From NCBI GenBank assembly GCA_035873375.1, contig JAYWMQ010000005.1, forward strand, positions 1 to 51,293: a DNA stretch of 51,293 bases, given 5' to 3'. The DNA is from Nitrospirota bacterium (GTDB lineage Bacteria > Nitrospirota > Thermodesulfovibrionia > Thermodesulfovibrionales > JdFR-85). The translations under genes were made by a program, and so were the position numbers. Positions 17,378 through 26,226 of this stretch are shown one piece after another. Below the pieces are notes generated by a model. The model was not told the origin of the DNA and did no database searches. It saw nothing but the letters and a program-made list of their open reading frames with translations. Positions within the stretch are counted from its first letter, which is position 1. The number at the start of each line of letters is the position of its first letter.

Positions 17378-17471
17378 TCAAGGAAAATGAACTTTTAAGG
17401 AGACAAAGCCTCCGTTATTTAACAAGCGGTCAGGAATAACTGCAGTAAATGAGACTGCCTGTTGCCTACCG

Positions 17472-18722
17472 CTACTGAAGCCTGTTTATAACAAAACCAG
17501 TTAGTATTTTTGGAAAAAAGTATGTTGACTTTGGAGGCATTCTCAGACAGGCAAGCGCCACTCTCTCCACATCCTCCACCCTTGTGGGATTAAGAAAGAA
17601 AGCCGCCTGATAGCTGCCGTCCCTTACCTTCGAAAGACAGACTCCGGGCTCCATTTCATAGTCAACCCCCTCAACATTATACAACTTTTTAAAGATTAAT
17701 TCATGCAGAAGCGTTACGTCAAGCCCTCTCAGAGGTTCCGGTACGTCCGTAAGGTCTTCACCCCTGTAAAGGAGGATAAAGTGTTTGTCCACACCGTGAA
17801 CTGCAAGCCCTATGGCATGCTCAAGCCCTGCTATTTCTGCGCTGATGTCCCTGTCAGCATCTATTGACCTGATTTCAAAGAATTTCTCTAGGGGGCTCAG
17901 AAATCCGGCTGTCCCGGTATCAGCCAAATTCCCGACAAGCCTGTGGGTCGGCAGTACTGTAAGCCCCCCATCAGCCATGTTTACAAGGTACATCATGACA
18001 TAATTATAGGGCTCTGTGCCTGTATGTGCAGGATTTTTTGCCTTCATCTCCTTCTGATACGTAAGGGCCGTCTCATATCTGTGATGTCCGTCAGCTATAT
18101 ATATGGCGTTTCCTTTCAGCTCCTTACAGATTATCCTTACGTCATCAGGGTCGTCAATTATCCACATCCTGTGCTCTGCACCCGTGAGGTCCGTGGCTGC
18201 TATGTAGGGGGATGTTGAAAGGCACTTGTCAAAGATATCGAGGTATCCCCTCCTTTGGCTGTTATAGATGGAGAAGATAGGGCTCAGGTTGGCATTACAG
18301 TGGTGCATGAGGGTTAGCCTGTCTGCCTTTGGCTTTGAGTGGGTGGCCTCATGGGGGTATATACCGTCACAAAGCTCTGTTATCCTGACCCTGCCAAAGA
18401 GCCCTCTCATTACCTTTTTTTCATTCCCCACAGTGTACTCTGCCTCGTAAAGATAGAAGGAGGGGGTTTCGGTCTCCTTCAAAATCCCCTCGGATAACCA
18501 GTCGTTGAGGTATTTGCCGGCCCGGGTATAACGATTTTCTGAATCATTATCTCCCTCAAGGTCTTTTCCGAAGTCGATTTTTACAATGTTATAGGGACTT
18601 TTGGAATAAAGTGCATCCTTTAATTCAGGGGTGATGACGTCATAAGGGGGTGAGACAACATCTTCACCCTTGACCCTGCTGGTATCGTAGAGGACTCCTC
18701 TGAATGGTAAAATTTCTGTCAT
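17472..18722 (-). CDS. DUF1015 family protein
   Basis: A 416-residue member of the DUF1015 family, frequent in anaerobes and of unknown function. Family landmarks are ILPFRGVLYD near the start, SPPYDVI, SPYNIVKID, FGRVRI, HEATHSKPKADRL, the central YIADGHHRYETAL and the C-terminal LRMPPKSTYFFPK. The ADGHHRYE block carries invariant His/Asp residues that suggest a metal or phosphate site. I start it at the ATG at 18722, which has AAGGAA at the right distance and matches the family N-terminus; the upstream ATG at 18770 lacks a ribosome binding site. It lies upstream of gap on the same strand. Confidence 0.9.
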   Translation of the reverse strand: MTEILPFRGVLYDTSRVKGEDVVSPPYDVITPELKDALYSKSPYNIVKIDFGKDLEGDNDSENRYTRAGKYLNDWLSEGILKETETPSFYLYEAEYTVGNEKKVMRGLFGRVRITELCDGIYPHEATHSKPKADRLTLMHHCNANLSPIFSIYNSQRRGYLDIFDKCLSTSPYIAATDLTGAEHRMWIIDDPDDVRIICKELKGNAIYIADGHHRYETALTYQKEMKAKNPAHTGTEPYNYVMMYLVNMADGGLTVLPTHRLVGNLADTGTAGFLSPLEKFFEIRSIDADRDISAEIAGLEHAIGLAVHGVDKHFILLYRGEDLTDVPEPLRGLDVTLLHELIFKKLYNVEGVDYEMEPGVCLSKVRDGSYQAAFFLNPTRVEDVERVALACLRMPPKSTYFFPKILTGFVINRLQ

Positions 18723-18883
18723 GGCATCAATTCCTTGTTCTTCGGTATCAGGAAAAAATTCCTGATTCATCTAAATTATCAATTAGAGACTGAATATGTT
18801 AGCATTTAAGGAAATCTAAATTCAATCAGGAGCAAAAAAAAGATTGGAGGAATGGAGTGTTGGAGAGATGGAGGAAGACGATT

Positions 18884-18895
18884 CCGGTATACCGG
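18884..18895. repeat. 12-bp perfect palindrome upstream of glnE
   Basis: CCGGTATACCGG lies 56 bases before the glnE start, followed by two CTTCATG words (18903 and 18927). It might be a regulator site, but no known consensus is matched. Confidence 0.3.
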
Positions 18896-18950
18896 TTTTA
18901 TCGCTTCATGCAGACGTTATCACTTCATGTATAGTTAAGGATAAGAGGCC

Positions 18951-21737
18951 ATGCCGATTGATGAAGGATTGCATAAAAGGATAGAGGCACTCGCCCTTGA
19001 TACGCCTGACCCGGCAAGGGCGGAGAGGAATGCCCTCAGTCTCCTTGAACGTGCCCCGGCAGGGCCCTTTCTTCCATATCTTGCGGATATTTGCAGGCTC
19101 TTTGCTGTAAGCCAGTTTCTTGCAATTTATAGCATTGCCAACCCGGAGGAGCTACTTTCCGCTCTTAAGGAGACAAAGCGGCCCATTTCAAGGGACCTGC
19201 TTCTTGAAAGGATAGGTGAGGAGATTGCACCTGATGAGCAGCGGGATATTGAGGCCATGATGAAGGCCTTGCGAGGTTTTAAGAAGCGTTACCTGCTCAG
19301 GATTACCCTCAGGGATCTCGCAGGTGAAACCGGCATCCTCTCCTCAATGGATGAGCTCACATCACTTGCAGAGGCACTTATCTCCCTATCCCTTCAGTGG
19401 TCCCTCAGGATTAACCACCAAAGATTTGGCGAGCCTGCAAACGCAGTAATCACGGTTATCGGGCTTGGGAAATTAGGGGGCGCTGAGCTCAACTACAGCT
19501 CTGACGTTGACTTGATTGCTGTCTACAGCCAAGGAGATGATCAGACCTCAGGTATCCTGAACCCTTCGGGGGTAAGGGTAAACAGGATAAGCAACCATGA
19601 ATTCTATTGCAGGGTTGTAGAACTCCTCAACAGGATGCTCTCACTCCCTACAGACGATGGGATTGCTTACAGGGTTGACCTGAGGCTCAGGCCACAGGGA
19701 CAGAAGGGGGAGCTGACACTGCCGCTTGACTCCTACAGGACATATTATGAATCGTGGGGCCGTACATGGGAGCGCATGGTACTTATCAGGGCCAGGCCAA
19801 TAGCCGGAGACCTGGGGCTTGGGCGGAAATTCATGGAGGCAATCACTCCCTTTGTCTGGAGAAAAAGCCTCGATTTTTCCGAGATAGAGGAGATACGCGG
19901 GCTCAAGAAGAGGATAGATTCAACATTTTCAAGGGATGACATAAAGCGCGGCTATGGCGGTATCCGGGAGATAGAGTTCTTTGTGCAGACCTTTCAGCTT
20001 ATCTATGGAGGTGACAACAGGGGGCTCAGGACCCACCGGCTATTTAACGCCATACAGGTGCTGAGATGGTTGAAGTTGGTGCCGCAGGAGGACCTTACAA
20101 TACTCTGGGACAATTACCTGTACCTGAGGAGGCTTGAGCATTATCTCCAGATGAAAGAAGACCTCCAGACCCATACCCTCCCGGCATCCGGGCAGGAGAC
20201 GGAGGTGCTTGCGAGGAAGATGGGGTTTCCCTCAGCCGCTGAATTTCTTGCAGACCTGCGTTTGAGGCGTATGCAGGTAAAGAATATGTATAACTCCCTG
20301 CTCGGCACGGAAGAAGACCTTCATGCCGAGGCCCTTGCATTGCTCGAGGGTGACCTTGCCGATGATGAGCTTATGGGGTATCTGTCATTCAGGGGAGTAA
20401 AGGCTCCGCAGGCAGGCATTATACACCTGCGGAAGGTGAGGGAGCAGATGAGGACGTTTAAAACACAGAAGGAAAGGGCCGTCCTGAGAAGGGTTGTCCC
20501 GCAATTTCTGGAGAAGGCTTTTAATGCAGAGAGTCCTGACAGGGTTTTAAAGGGACTTGAGAGTTTCATTGCAGTGCTTGGAGAAAAAGAGGCGTACCTT
20601 ACAGGGGTGGCAGAACATAAGGGGCTGATTGATGCAATGGTCAAGCTATTCTCCCTCAGTTCATACCTTACAAGGGTCTTTTTGAGCAGTAACCGGTACC
20701 TTGATACGCTGGTTGAGGGATTAATTATAAGGAAGTCAAAGAAGCAGGTGGAGGAAGAGCTAAGGAGGAATGTCCGGTTTGGAGAAGGGGTTATGGAGGC
20801 TATCGGGGAGTACAGGAGGGCTGAAGATATCCGTCTGGGTCTTTTTTTCCTCATGGATGTCCTGACAATACATGACCTGCTGAGGTACCTCTCACACCTT
20901 GCAGACGCTGTCATAGGGATAATCCTTGAGAGAATAAATAATGATCAAGGTTTTTCAATAATTGGCCTGGGAAAACTCGGCGGAAGGGAGTTAACCTTTG
21001 GCTCTGACCTCGATATAATCTTCCTCTCGGATATTCCGGGTGGAGTAAGGACTGCAGAGAGTGTAATAAAGACCCTCACCACATACACTGACAAGGGGAT
21101 GCTTTACAATGTGGACGTGAGGTTGCGGCCGGATGGTTCAAAGGGGGCCCTTATCAAGGATCTCGGGGGGTACAGGAACTACTATCTCAGGAGCGCCCAC
21201 CCCTGGGAGCTGCAGGCACTCCTGAGGGCAAGACCTGTTGCAGGGGATCTGAGGGCAGGAAGGGCATTTATGGAGATGGGAAGGGAAGTGTTGATGCAGC
21301 GGGGAAAAGAGGTAAAGAGGGAGGATATCCATGCAATGAGAGAGCGGATAGTACGCGAGTTGTCACAGGAGGCAGCGGGCATGGATATCAAGCTCGGGCC
21401 GGGGGGGATTGAGGAGATAGAGTTTCATGTCCAGTTTCTACAGCTTCAGCATGTGAGCGAAAGCCCGGAGATACTGGTTCAAAACACCCCTGTGGCGATT
21501 AACAGGCTGGCCAAAAAGGGGATACTGAATGCCAAAGAGAGAGAGACCCTCTTTAATGCATATGAGTATTACAGGAGGCTTGAGACCTTCCTGAGATTAA
21601 ACGAGGAGAATGTGATTGTAAGGGATACGGGGATTGCAGCGCTGGCAGGGATATTTATGGGGCACAGGAGCAGGGAAGATTTTTTGACCCGTTTGGGAGA
21701 GCTCAGAAGCTCAGTCCTGAAAATCACGACTCAGTGA
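18951..21737 (+). CDS. glnE: Bifunctional glutamine synthetase adenylyltransferase/deadenylase
   Basis: A 928-residue GlnE with the duplicated architecture. Nucleotidyltransferase domain 1 has GLGKLGGAELNYSSDVDLI (171-189), whose acidic triad removes AMP. Domain 2 has GLGKLGGRELTFGSDLDII (from about 672), which adds AMP. Each is followed by a helical GlnD-PII-uridylyltransferase-like domain with RGYGGIREIEFFVQ or KLGPGGIEEIEFHVQ. It adjusts glutamine synthetase activity in response to PII. The length is normal. The substrate gene, glnA, follows 86 bases downstream but is broken. Confidence 0.95.
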   Translation: MPIDEGLHKRIEALALDTPDPARAERNALSLLERAPAGPFLPYLADICRLFAVSQFLAIYSIANPEELLSALKETKRPISRDLLLERIGEEIAPDEQRDIEAMMKALRGFKKRYLLRITLRDLAGETGILSSMDELTSLAEALISLSLQWSLRINHQRFGEPANAVITVIGLGKLGGAELNYSSDVDLIAVYSQGDDQTSGILNPSGVRVNRISNHEFYCRVVELLNRMLSLPTDDGIAYRVDLRLRPQGQKGELTLPLDSYRTYYESWGRTWERMVLIRARPIAGDLGLGRKFMEAITPFVWRKSLDFSEIEEIRGLKKRIDSTFSRDDIKRGYGGIREIEFFVQTFQLIYGGDNRGLRTHRLFNAIQVLRWLKLVPQEDLTILWDNYLYLRRLEHYLQMKEDLQTHTLPASGQETEVLARKMGFPSAAEFLADLRLRRMQVKNMYNSLLGTEEDLHAEALALLEGDLADDELMGYLSFRGVKAPQAGIIHLRKVREQMRTFKTQKERAVLRRVVPQFLEKAFNAESPDRVLKGLESFIAVLGEKEAYLTGVAEHKGLIDAMVKLFSLSSYLTRVFLSSNRYLDTLVEGLIIRKSKKQVEEELRRNVRFGEGVMEAIGEYRRAEDIRLGLFFLMDVLTIHDLLRYLSHLADAVIGIILERINNDQGFSIIGLGKLGGRELTFGSDLDIIFLSDIPGGVRTAESVIKTLTTYTDKGMLYNVDVRLRPDGSKGALIKDLGGYRNYYLRSAHPWELQALLRARPVAGDLRAGRAFMEMGREVLMQRGKEVKREDIHAMRERIVRELSQEAAGMDIKLGPGGIEEIEFHVQFLQLQHVSESPEILVQNTPVAINRLAKKGILNAKERETLFNAYEYYRRLETFLRLNEENVIVRDTGIAALAGIFMGHRSREDFLTRLGELRSSVLKITTQ

Positions 21738-21763
21738 TAAGGCAGGGTCAGGAGCGAAAGGAG

Positions 21764-21802
21764 ATCGGTCGAATCGGTCTGATCTGACCGATCTGACCGA
21801 TT
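21764..21802. repeat. Short repeat cluster between glnE and glnA
   Basis: The word ATCGGTC(T)/GACCGAT recurs four times in both orientations. AATCGGTC (21772-21779) mirrors GACCGATT (21795-21802). It could form a hairpin in a glnE-glnA transcript; no T-run follows. Confidence 0.45.
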
Positions 21803-21823
21803 AAAGACAAAGGAGGTCAGTCC

Positions 21824-22830
21824 ATGGAGAGACCACGAGACAGTAAGGACGTACTGGAGCTTGTAAAGAAACATAACGTGAAATTTATAAGGCTCTGGTT
21901 TTCTGATATCCACGGTATGCTCAAGAGTTTTGCAATGCCTGTTGAGGAGCTTGAATATGCCTTTGAGGAAGGCATGGGGTTTGATGGCTCGTCAATCAAG
22001 GGTTTTGCCCGTATTGATGAGAGCGACATGATTGCCCGTCCGGACCCTGCGACTTTTGTCCTCCTGCCATGGAGGCCTAAGGAAAAGGCCGTTGCCCGTA
22101 TGTTCTGTGACATTTATGAGCCGGACGGAACTCCATACAAGGGAGACCCCAGGTATGTCCTTAGAAGGAATATCGAGAAGGCAAGTGAAAAGGGTTACAC
22201 GTTTTATCTCGGTCCCGAGCTTGAGTTCTTCTATTTCAGAACGGAGAAATCACCCGAGATCCTTGATGCAGGCGGTTATTTTGACTATCCGATGGATGCT
22301 GCCGAGGACCTGAGACGGGAGACCATCCTGGCCCTTGAGGCGATGGATATCAGGGTCGAGTATTCGCATCACGAGGTGGCCCATTCGCAGCATGAGATAG
22401 ACCTCAGATATAGTGACGCTCTCACCATGGCGGATACGGTGATGACCTACAGAGTAACGGTCAAGGAGATTGCAAGGAAGTACGGAGTATACGCCACGTT
22501 TATGCCAAAACCGCTATTCGGTCAGAACGGCAGCGGCATGCATACGCACCAGTCCCTCTTAAGGGGATAGAGCGGGGATATTCCCTGCGGGAACCGGCAG
22601 AGCTGGATGTATACCACCTTACAGATACAGAAAGGCTCGGGTTGGGGATTGAGCAGCTCCCGGGAAGCCTGATAGAGGCCATCGAGCATGCCGAAAAGAG
22701 TGATCTTCTCAGGGAGACCCTTGGAGAGCACGTCTTTAATGAACTTATCCTGAGCAAAAAGATAGAATGGGATGACTACCGTGTCAGGGTCTTCCCGTAC
22801 GAGATCGAGACCTATCTTCCAATGCTGTAG
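21824..22830 (+). pseudogene. glnA: Glutamine synthetase, internally deleted and frameshifted
   Basis: The first 247 codons are a good type I glutamine synthetase N-terminus (start ATG at 21824, AAAGGAGG upstream): the GFDGSSIKGFA loop, LGPELEFF, and GSGMHTHQSLL. The frame then ends at TAG 22568-22570. The family C-terminus resumes in the -1 frame from about 22561, with GIERGY, then GIEQLPGSLIEAIEHAEKSD and the end of the protein at 22830. Compared with a 444-residue homologue, about 100 residues are missing, including the NRSALIR substrate region and the NPYLA adenylylation-side segment. The product cannot be a working enzyme. An assembly collapse is a possible alternative. Confidence 0.88.
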
Positions 22831-22907
22831 TTTTTTGCAGGTTGTTGTCCGGATGGAAATATGGTCAAGAGTTACAGGGATGTTTGTTGAAACAGCAGGT
22901 TTTTGCC

Positions 22908-22983
22908 TGGTGGACGGTAGGGGGGTCGAACCCCCGACCTCCAGAGTGCGATTCTGGCGCTCTCCCAGCTGAGCTAACCGCCC
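22908..22983 (-). tRNA. tRNA-Ala (anticodon CGC)
   Basis: A complete cloverleaf on the minus strand: acceptor GGGCGGT pairs with ACCGTCC with a G3:U70 wobble, the identity element of tRNA-Ala. D-arm GCTC/GAGC, anticodon stem CCAGA/TCTGG around loop ATCGCAC, T-loop TTCGACC, discriminator A and an encoded CCA. The anticodon CGC reads GCG codons. Plus-strand frames crossing it give only spurious peptides. Confidence 0.95.
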
Positions 22984-23093
22984 AAAAAGCGACTGTATGT
23001 GTCGTACTGAACCTTATTCAATATACTATAATATCATAAACTCTTAAGGTATTTATATTGTGGCTGTTCAATCAACCGGGGGCACAACAGATA

Positions 23094-23531
23094 TCAATAT
23101 GAGACGAGAGTTTTATCCGGAAGGTCCTGTCTGTGACACCTGAGGCAGAAGTTTTTCTCCATAACAATCCTTCTTAAATAAACCTTCTTCTTGAGGATGG
23201 GCATATAAATAGTGGAGTGAAAGGTGTGACACGTAATGCACATCAGCCTGCCATCACTGCTTAAGGGCATGTCTTCGGACAAAGCAGGCATTACTTTAAC
23301 TCCCACCGGATGGGAAAAGAGCGTTCTCTCTCCCTGATGGCACCTCAAACATATGCTGTCAGTGGCATCATTAAATTCCGGAGATATCTCGTTGAGGAAA
23401 AGAGTCTGGTGACATTCCGAACACCGTATTGCTGTATTCAATATAATCTCATTATGCGGTCCTGTGCCACGGGCAATCAGAGGAAATGCCAGGCATGAAA
23501 GGAACAAGATGAAAAATATCAAAACCCTCAT
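23094..23531 (-). CDS. Tetraheme cytochrome c family protein
   Basis: From the ATG at 23531 the protein has 145 residues with an N-terminal signal peptide (VLIFFILFLSCLAFPLIA) and four CXXCH heme sites: CSECH (37-41), CLRCH (61-65), CITCH (98-102) and CLRCH (119-123). Extra His residues could serve as distal ligands. The motifs are the doubled-CXXCH type common in periplasmic electron-transfer proteins of anaerobes. An upstream in-frame start would add a non-hydrophobic stretch and is unlikely. No redox partner is adjacent. Confidence 0.85.
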   Translation of the reverse strand: MRVLIFFILFLSCLAFPLIARGTGPHNEIILNTAIRCSECHQTLFLNEISPEFNDATDSICLRCHQGERTLFSHPVGVKVMPALSEDMPLSSDGRLMCITCHTFHSTIYMPILKKKVYLRRIVMEKNFCLRCHRQDLPDKTLVSY

Positions 23532-23702
23532 AATTATATTGACTTCAAGCCTTGTGGAAAAGTTTTTGGTATTGTGCCAGGTATGAATACCGTCTATACC
23601 CCAGCTACTATCGGACAAAGTTCCTATAAACTTTAACCTTTAATCCTGAAATAAAGAATTGCTCCACCCCGGAAATTTTAATTTTTCCAATTTTCTGCTA
23701 AA

Positions 23703-24623
23703 ATGGTAACTGTATTGCGCATAATGGTAAGAATGATGGAAAAGAGCAATCCCTTAAAGATATTTAGCCCTCAAAAGGAACTCGCCGGAGCTGTTACCCT
23801 GGACCTTAATGGTCTGGTCAGGAAGGCTGTTTCTTTGTTGGAGTATCAGATGAGGGCCAGGAATATTCCCGTCTCTGTATGCCTGCACAAGGATCCACTT
23901 TTCGTTAAAGGTGACTTCCATCTCTTATCGCAGGCCCTGCTCCATATGCTGCTGGGTATCATAAAGTCCTTTGAAACCTATGAGGGAGAAAAACAGCTTA
24001 TGGTCTCAACTGTCAAACATGAGGGAAAAGCCGTATTAAACCTCAGTGACTCCATTCTTGACTCCCCGGACGAATTGTTCGATATTTTTAAATCACACGA
24101 TATTCCCGGAAAGATGAGAGGCCTCGGCACTCCGCTTGCCCACAGGATTATAAAAATTCACGGGGGAGCGATGGCCTTAAAGCTCTCAGGGAAAGGCCGA
24201 AGTTTTCGCATCGAACTCCCGTTATTCAAGACCCGCCCTGTCACAAAGGTGAACGGCTCGTTGAAGATCCTCGTTGTTGACGACGATGCAATTGTTGTTG
24301 ATGTATTCAGGGAGTTTCTGGAACTCCTGGGACATGAAGCTACGGTTATGTGCTCACCTCTGAAGGCACTTGATCTGCTGGTTAAAGAAAGGTTTGATTT
24401 TGTTCTTGTTGATTTCAGGATGCCGGAGATGAACGGGATAACCTTTATGCAAAAGGCAGAGGAATTTATTGATAAGGACAGACTTTGGCTGCTGACCGGT
24501 GATATTCTTTCATTTGAAGTGGAGTTGCTGAAGAAGAGAGGCAATATAAGGATACTAGAAAAACCGGTAAGCATTGAAAGGTTTAAAACCCTGTTTGACA
24601 ATTCGCCGGGAGATGCCCAGTGA
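23703..24623 (+). CDS. HATPase-receiver fusion protein (atypical two-component protein)
   Basis: A 306-residue protein whose N-terminal half (about 30-185) resembles the ATP-binding domain of histidine kinases, with FHLLSQALLHML as a divergent N box and MRGLGTPLAHRIIKIHGG near the G2 box. The C-terminal half (about 195-300) is a receiver domain with DDD acidic pocket in LVVDDDA, phospho-acceptor Asp in FVLVDFRMPEMNG, Thr in LLTGD and Lys in ILEKPV. No HisKA dimerisation helix with phospho-His is visible, so autophosphorylation is doubtful. The start is uncertain: several ATGs lie within 35 bases, and I give the longest. It overlaps the HDOD gene by four bases. Confidence 0.78.
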   Translation: MVTVLRIMVRMMEKSNPLKIFSPQKELAGAVTLDLNGLVRKAVSLLEYQMRARNIPVSVCLHKDPLFVKGDFHLLSQALLHMLLGIIKSFETYEGEKQLMVSTVKHEGKAVLNLSDSILDSPDELFDIFKSHDIPGKMRGLGTPLAHRIIKIHGGAMALKLSGKGRSFRIELPLFKTRPVTKVNGSLKILVVDDDAIVVDVFREFLELLGHEATVMCSPLKALDLLVKERFDFVLVDFRMPEMNGITFMQKAEEFIDKDRLWLLTGDILSFEVELLKKRGNIRILEKPVSIERFKTLFDNSPGDAQ

Positions 24624-25441
24624 GAGATATACAAAAAGATATCAGCGGTCTGAAGACCCTTTCAACCATACCTGTTGTAATGAAAAGGCTTTTGGAGACT
24701 ATCAGTGACGAGAATTCATCATTCGTTGAACTTTCCGAGATAATACAACATGACCAGAGCCTTTCCGAGAGGGTGGTGGCAATAGCCAATGCCCCGTATT
24801 TCTGGCATTCAGGTTTGATAAATAACCTTGAGCAGGCAACCCTGCTTTTAGGTTACGACCTCGTCAGGAGTATCGCTATCAGCATATCCGTCTTCGATCT
24901 CCTTGACAAGGACGAGGCCAGAAGGATGAGGGAACTATGGGCTCACAGCTATGAAGTCGGCATCATCGCCGGGCTCCTCTGCGATAAGGTGCCTGTTACC
25001 TCAGGGGCTGTATGCTTCCTTGGTGGACTTTTGCATGATATCGGAAGGGTTATCTTTTATACCCTTTATGCCCCTGAATACAGGCCTATAATGTTTGATG
25101 AAGCGGTCACCGAAAAAGAAACAGGGCTCTTTGACGCTGACCACAGCGCTGCCGGGGGATGGTTTCTGGAGTATTCCCTCTTTCCAGAGGAGATAATCTC
25201 TGCAGTGAGGCATCACCATAGCCTGAAGGGATGCGAAAGACACAAGGGGATAGCCATCACTGTGCATCTTGCCGAGGCGCTCTCATCTCTTCTTAGTCCG
25301 AGAAACGAGGCTGACGGTTTCTGGAGCAAGGACAAGGAAAGGCTCTTTTATAAAAGCGGTCTTAAAAAAGAAGACATGGAACACATTGGAACAATAGTCA
25401 GAAAAGAATCCCCGCTTGTTAAGAACTTTTTTGAGATGTAA
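24620..25441 (+). CDS. HDOD domain protein
   Basis: A 273-residue HDOD (HD-related output) domain protein. Recognisable stretches are LSTIPVVMKRLLE, IIQHDQSLSERVVAIANAP, the HD-like core GGLLHDIGRVIFY and HSAAGGWFLEYSLFPEEI with VRHHHS. HDOD proteins act as signalling outputs, often with two-component receivers, and usually lack HD phosphodiesterase activity. A GTG start overlaps the upstream receiver gene by four bases (GTGA), so the two proteins are made together and probably form one pathway. Confidence 0.88.
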   Translation: MRDIQKDISGLKTLSTIPVVMKRLLETISDENSSFVELSEIIQHDQSLSERVVAIANAPYFWHSGLINNLEQATLLLGYDLVRSIAISISVFDLLDKDEARRMRELWAHSYEVGIIAGLLCDKVPVTSGAVCFLGGLLHDIGRVIFYTLYAPEYRPIMFDEAVTEKETGLFDADHSAAGGWFLEYSLFPEEIISAVRHHHSLKGCERHKGIAITVHLAEALSSLLSPRNEADGFWSKDKERLFYKSGLKKEDMEHIGTIVRKESPLVKNFFEM

Positions 25442-25486
25442 CAAGACCCCGCCCTTCATTGCATAGTTTCTTAATTAATAATTCTA

Positions 25487-25515
25487 TTGACATTTTAACT
25501 CTCCGGAAGTATAAT
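25487..25515 (+). promoter_or_regulatory. Consensus sigma-70 promoter of the DsrE-like gene
   Basis: TTGACA (25487-25492) and TATAAT (25510-25515) match both hexamer consensuses perfectly and are spaced by 17 bases. The expected start is near 25522. The roughly 98-base leader contains AAGGGC (25535-25540) and GCCCTT (25564-25569) arms that could fold, and AAGGAGG before the ATG. This suggests strong constitutive expression, perhaps tuned by the leader. Confidence 0.8.
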
Positions 25516-25620
25516 TAAAGTATGACCCTGAAAGAAGGGCTGTCCTTAATGTGGCAGAAGCGTGCCCTTACAGGATAGTCAAGGGATTTCCCGATCGAAT
25601 AAAACTTTAAGGAGGCAGAA

Positions 25621-26106
25621 ATGTCTGAAGAAAAAAAGAAGAAAAGGATGGCGATAATTGCCAGCAAGGGGACAATGGATATGGCCTATCCGCCACTTAT
25701 ACTTGCTTCCACTGCTGCAGCTATGGATGTTGAAACAGCAATATTCTTTACTCTCTATGGTGTGGATATAGTGAACAGGAAAAAAAACGGCAAGCTCCAG
25801 GTGGCCCCTATAGCAAACCCCGCAATGCCTTCACCAATACCTGTGCCTAATATACTCGGCATATTGCCCGGCATGACCTCGATTGGAACAACCATGATGA
25901 AGGGAATGATAAAGAAGATTAACTGGCCAAACATCCCTGAACTTATTGATGCGTGCAAGGATATCGGGGTCAGGATGATAGCCTGCGCCCCCACGCTTGA
26001 GATGACAGGGGTGAGCAAGGACAACCTTATTGAGGGTGTTGAAGTTGCCGGGGCTGCCGAGTTTTTAAACTTTGCCCTTGATGCGGATATAACGCTGTTT
26101 ATATAA
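25621..26106 (+). CDS. DsrE/DsrF/DrsH-like family protein
   Basis: A 161-residue protein of the DsrE/F-like peroxiredoxin-type family. It has MAIIASKGTMDMAYPPLILAS at the start, a second strand with AIFFTLYGVDIV, an M-rich middle (NILGILPGMTSIGTTMMKGM) and a C-terminal RMIACAPTLEMTGV with the conserved Cys, then DAD. Related proteins act in sulfur transfer or sulfane-sulfur signalling. It is monocistronic: a perfect promoter and a strong terminator enclose it. Confidence 0.85.
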   Translation: MSEEKKKKRMAIIASKGTMDMAYPPLILASTAAAMDVETAIFFTLYGVDIVNRKKNGKLQVAPIANPAMPSPIPVPNILGILPGMTSIGTTMMKGMIKKINWPNIPELIDACKDIGVRMIACAPTLEMTGVSKDNLIEGVEVAGAAEFLNFALDADITLFI

Positions 26107-26113
26107 GTTTTAC

Positions 26114-26141
26114 CCTGCAGAAACAGGTTTTTACCTGCAGG
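26114..26141. other. Small inverted repeat downstream of the DsrE-like gene
   Basis: CCTGCAG (26114-26120) mirrors CTGCAGG (26135-26141). It may add structure to the 3' end ahead of the main terminator. Confidence 0.3.
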
Positions 26142-26172
26142 AATAGAGTTATCTCCCCTCCAAATCCTTGCA

Positions 26173-26203
26173 GGCCCCCCCCCGCTGAGGGGGCCATTTT
26201 TTT
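26173..26203 (+). terminator. Intrinsic terminator
   Basis: GGCCCCC (26173-26179) and GGGGGCC (26189-26195) form a G+C-rich stem, followed after one A by seven Ts (26197-26203). It terminates the DsrE-like transcript and sits between this gene and the convergent ftsH. Confidence 0.9.
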
Positions 26204-26226
26204 AATCTCCGGCCATTCACCGTTTC

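Noticed and set aside
22772-23039. Plus-strand open frames with Gly/Pro/Arg-rich peptide across the tRNA
   Set aside because: They are translations of the antisense strand of tRNA-Ala, a classical false gene.
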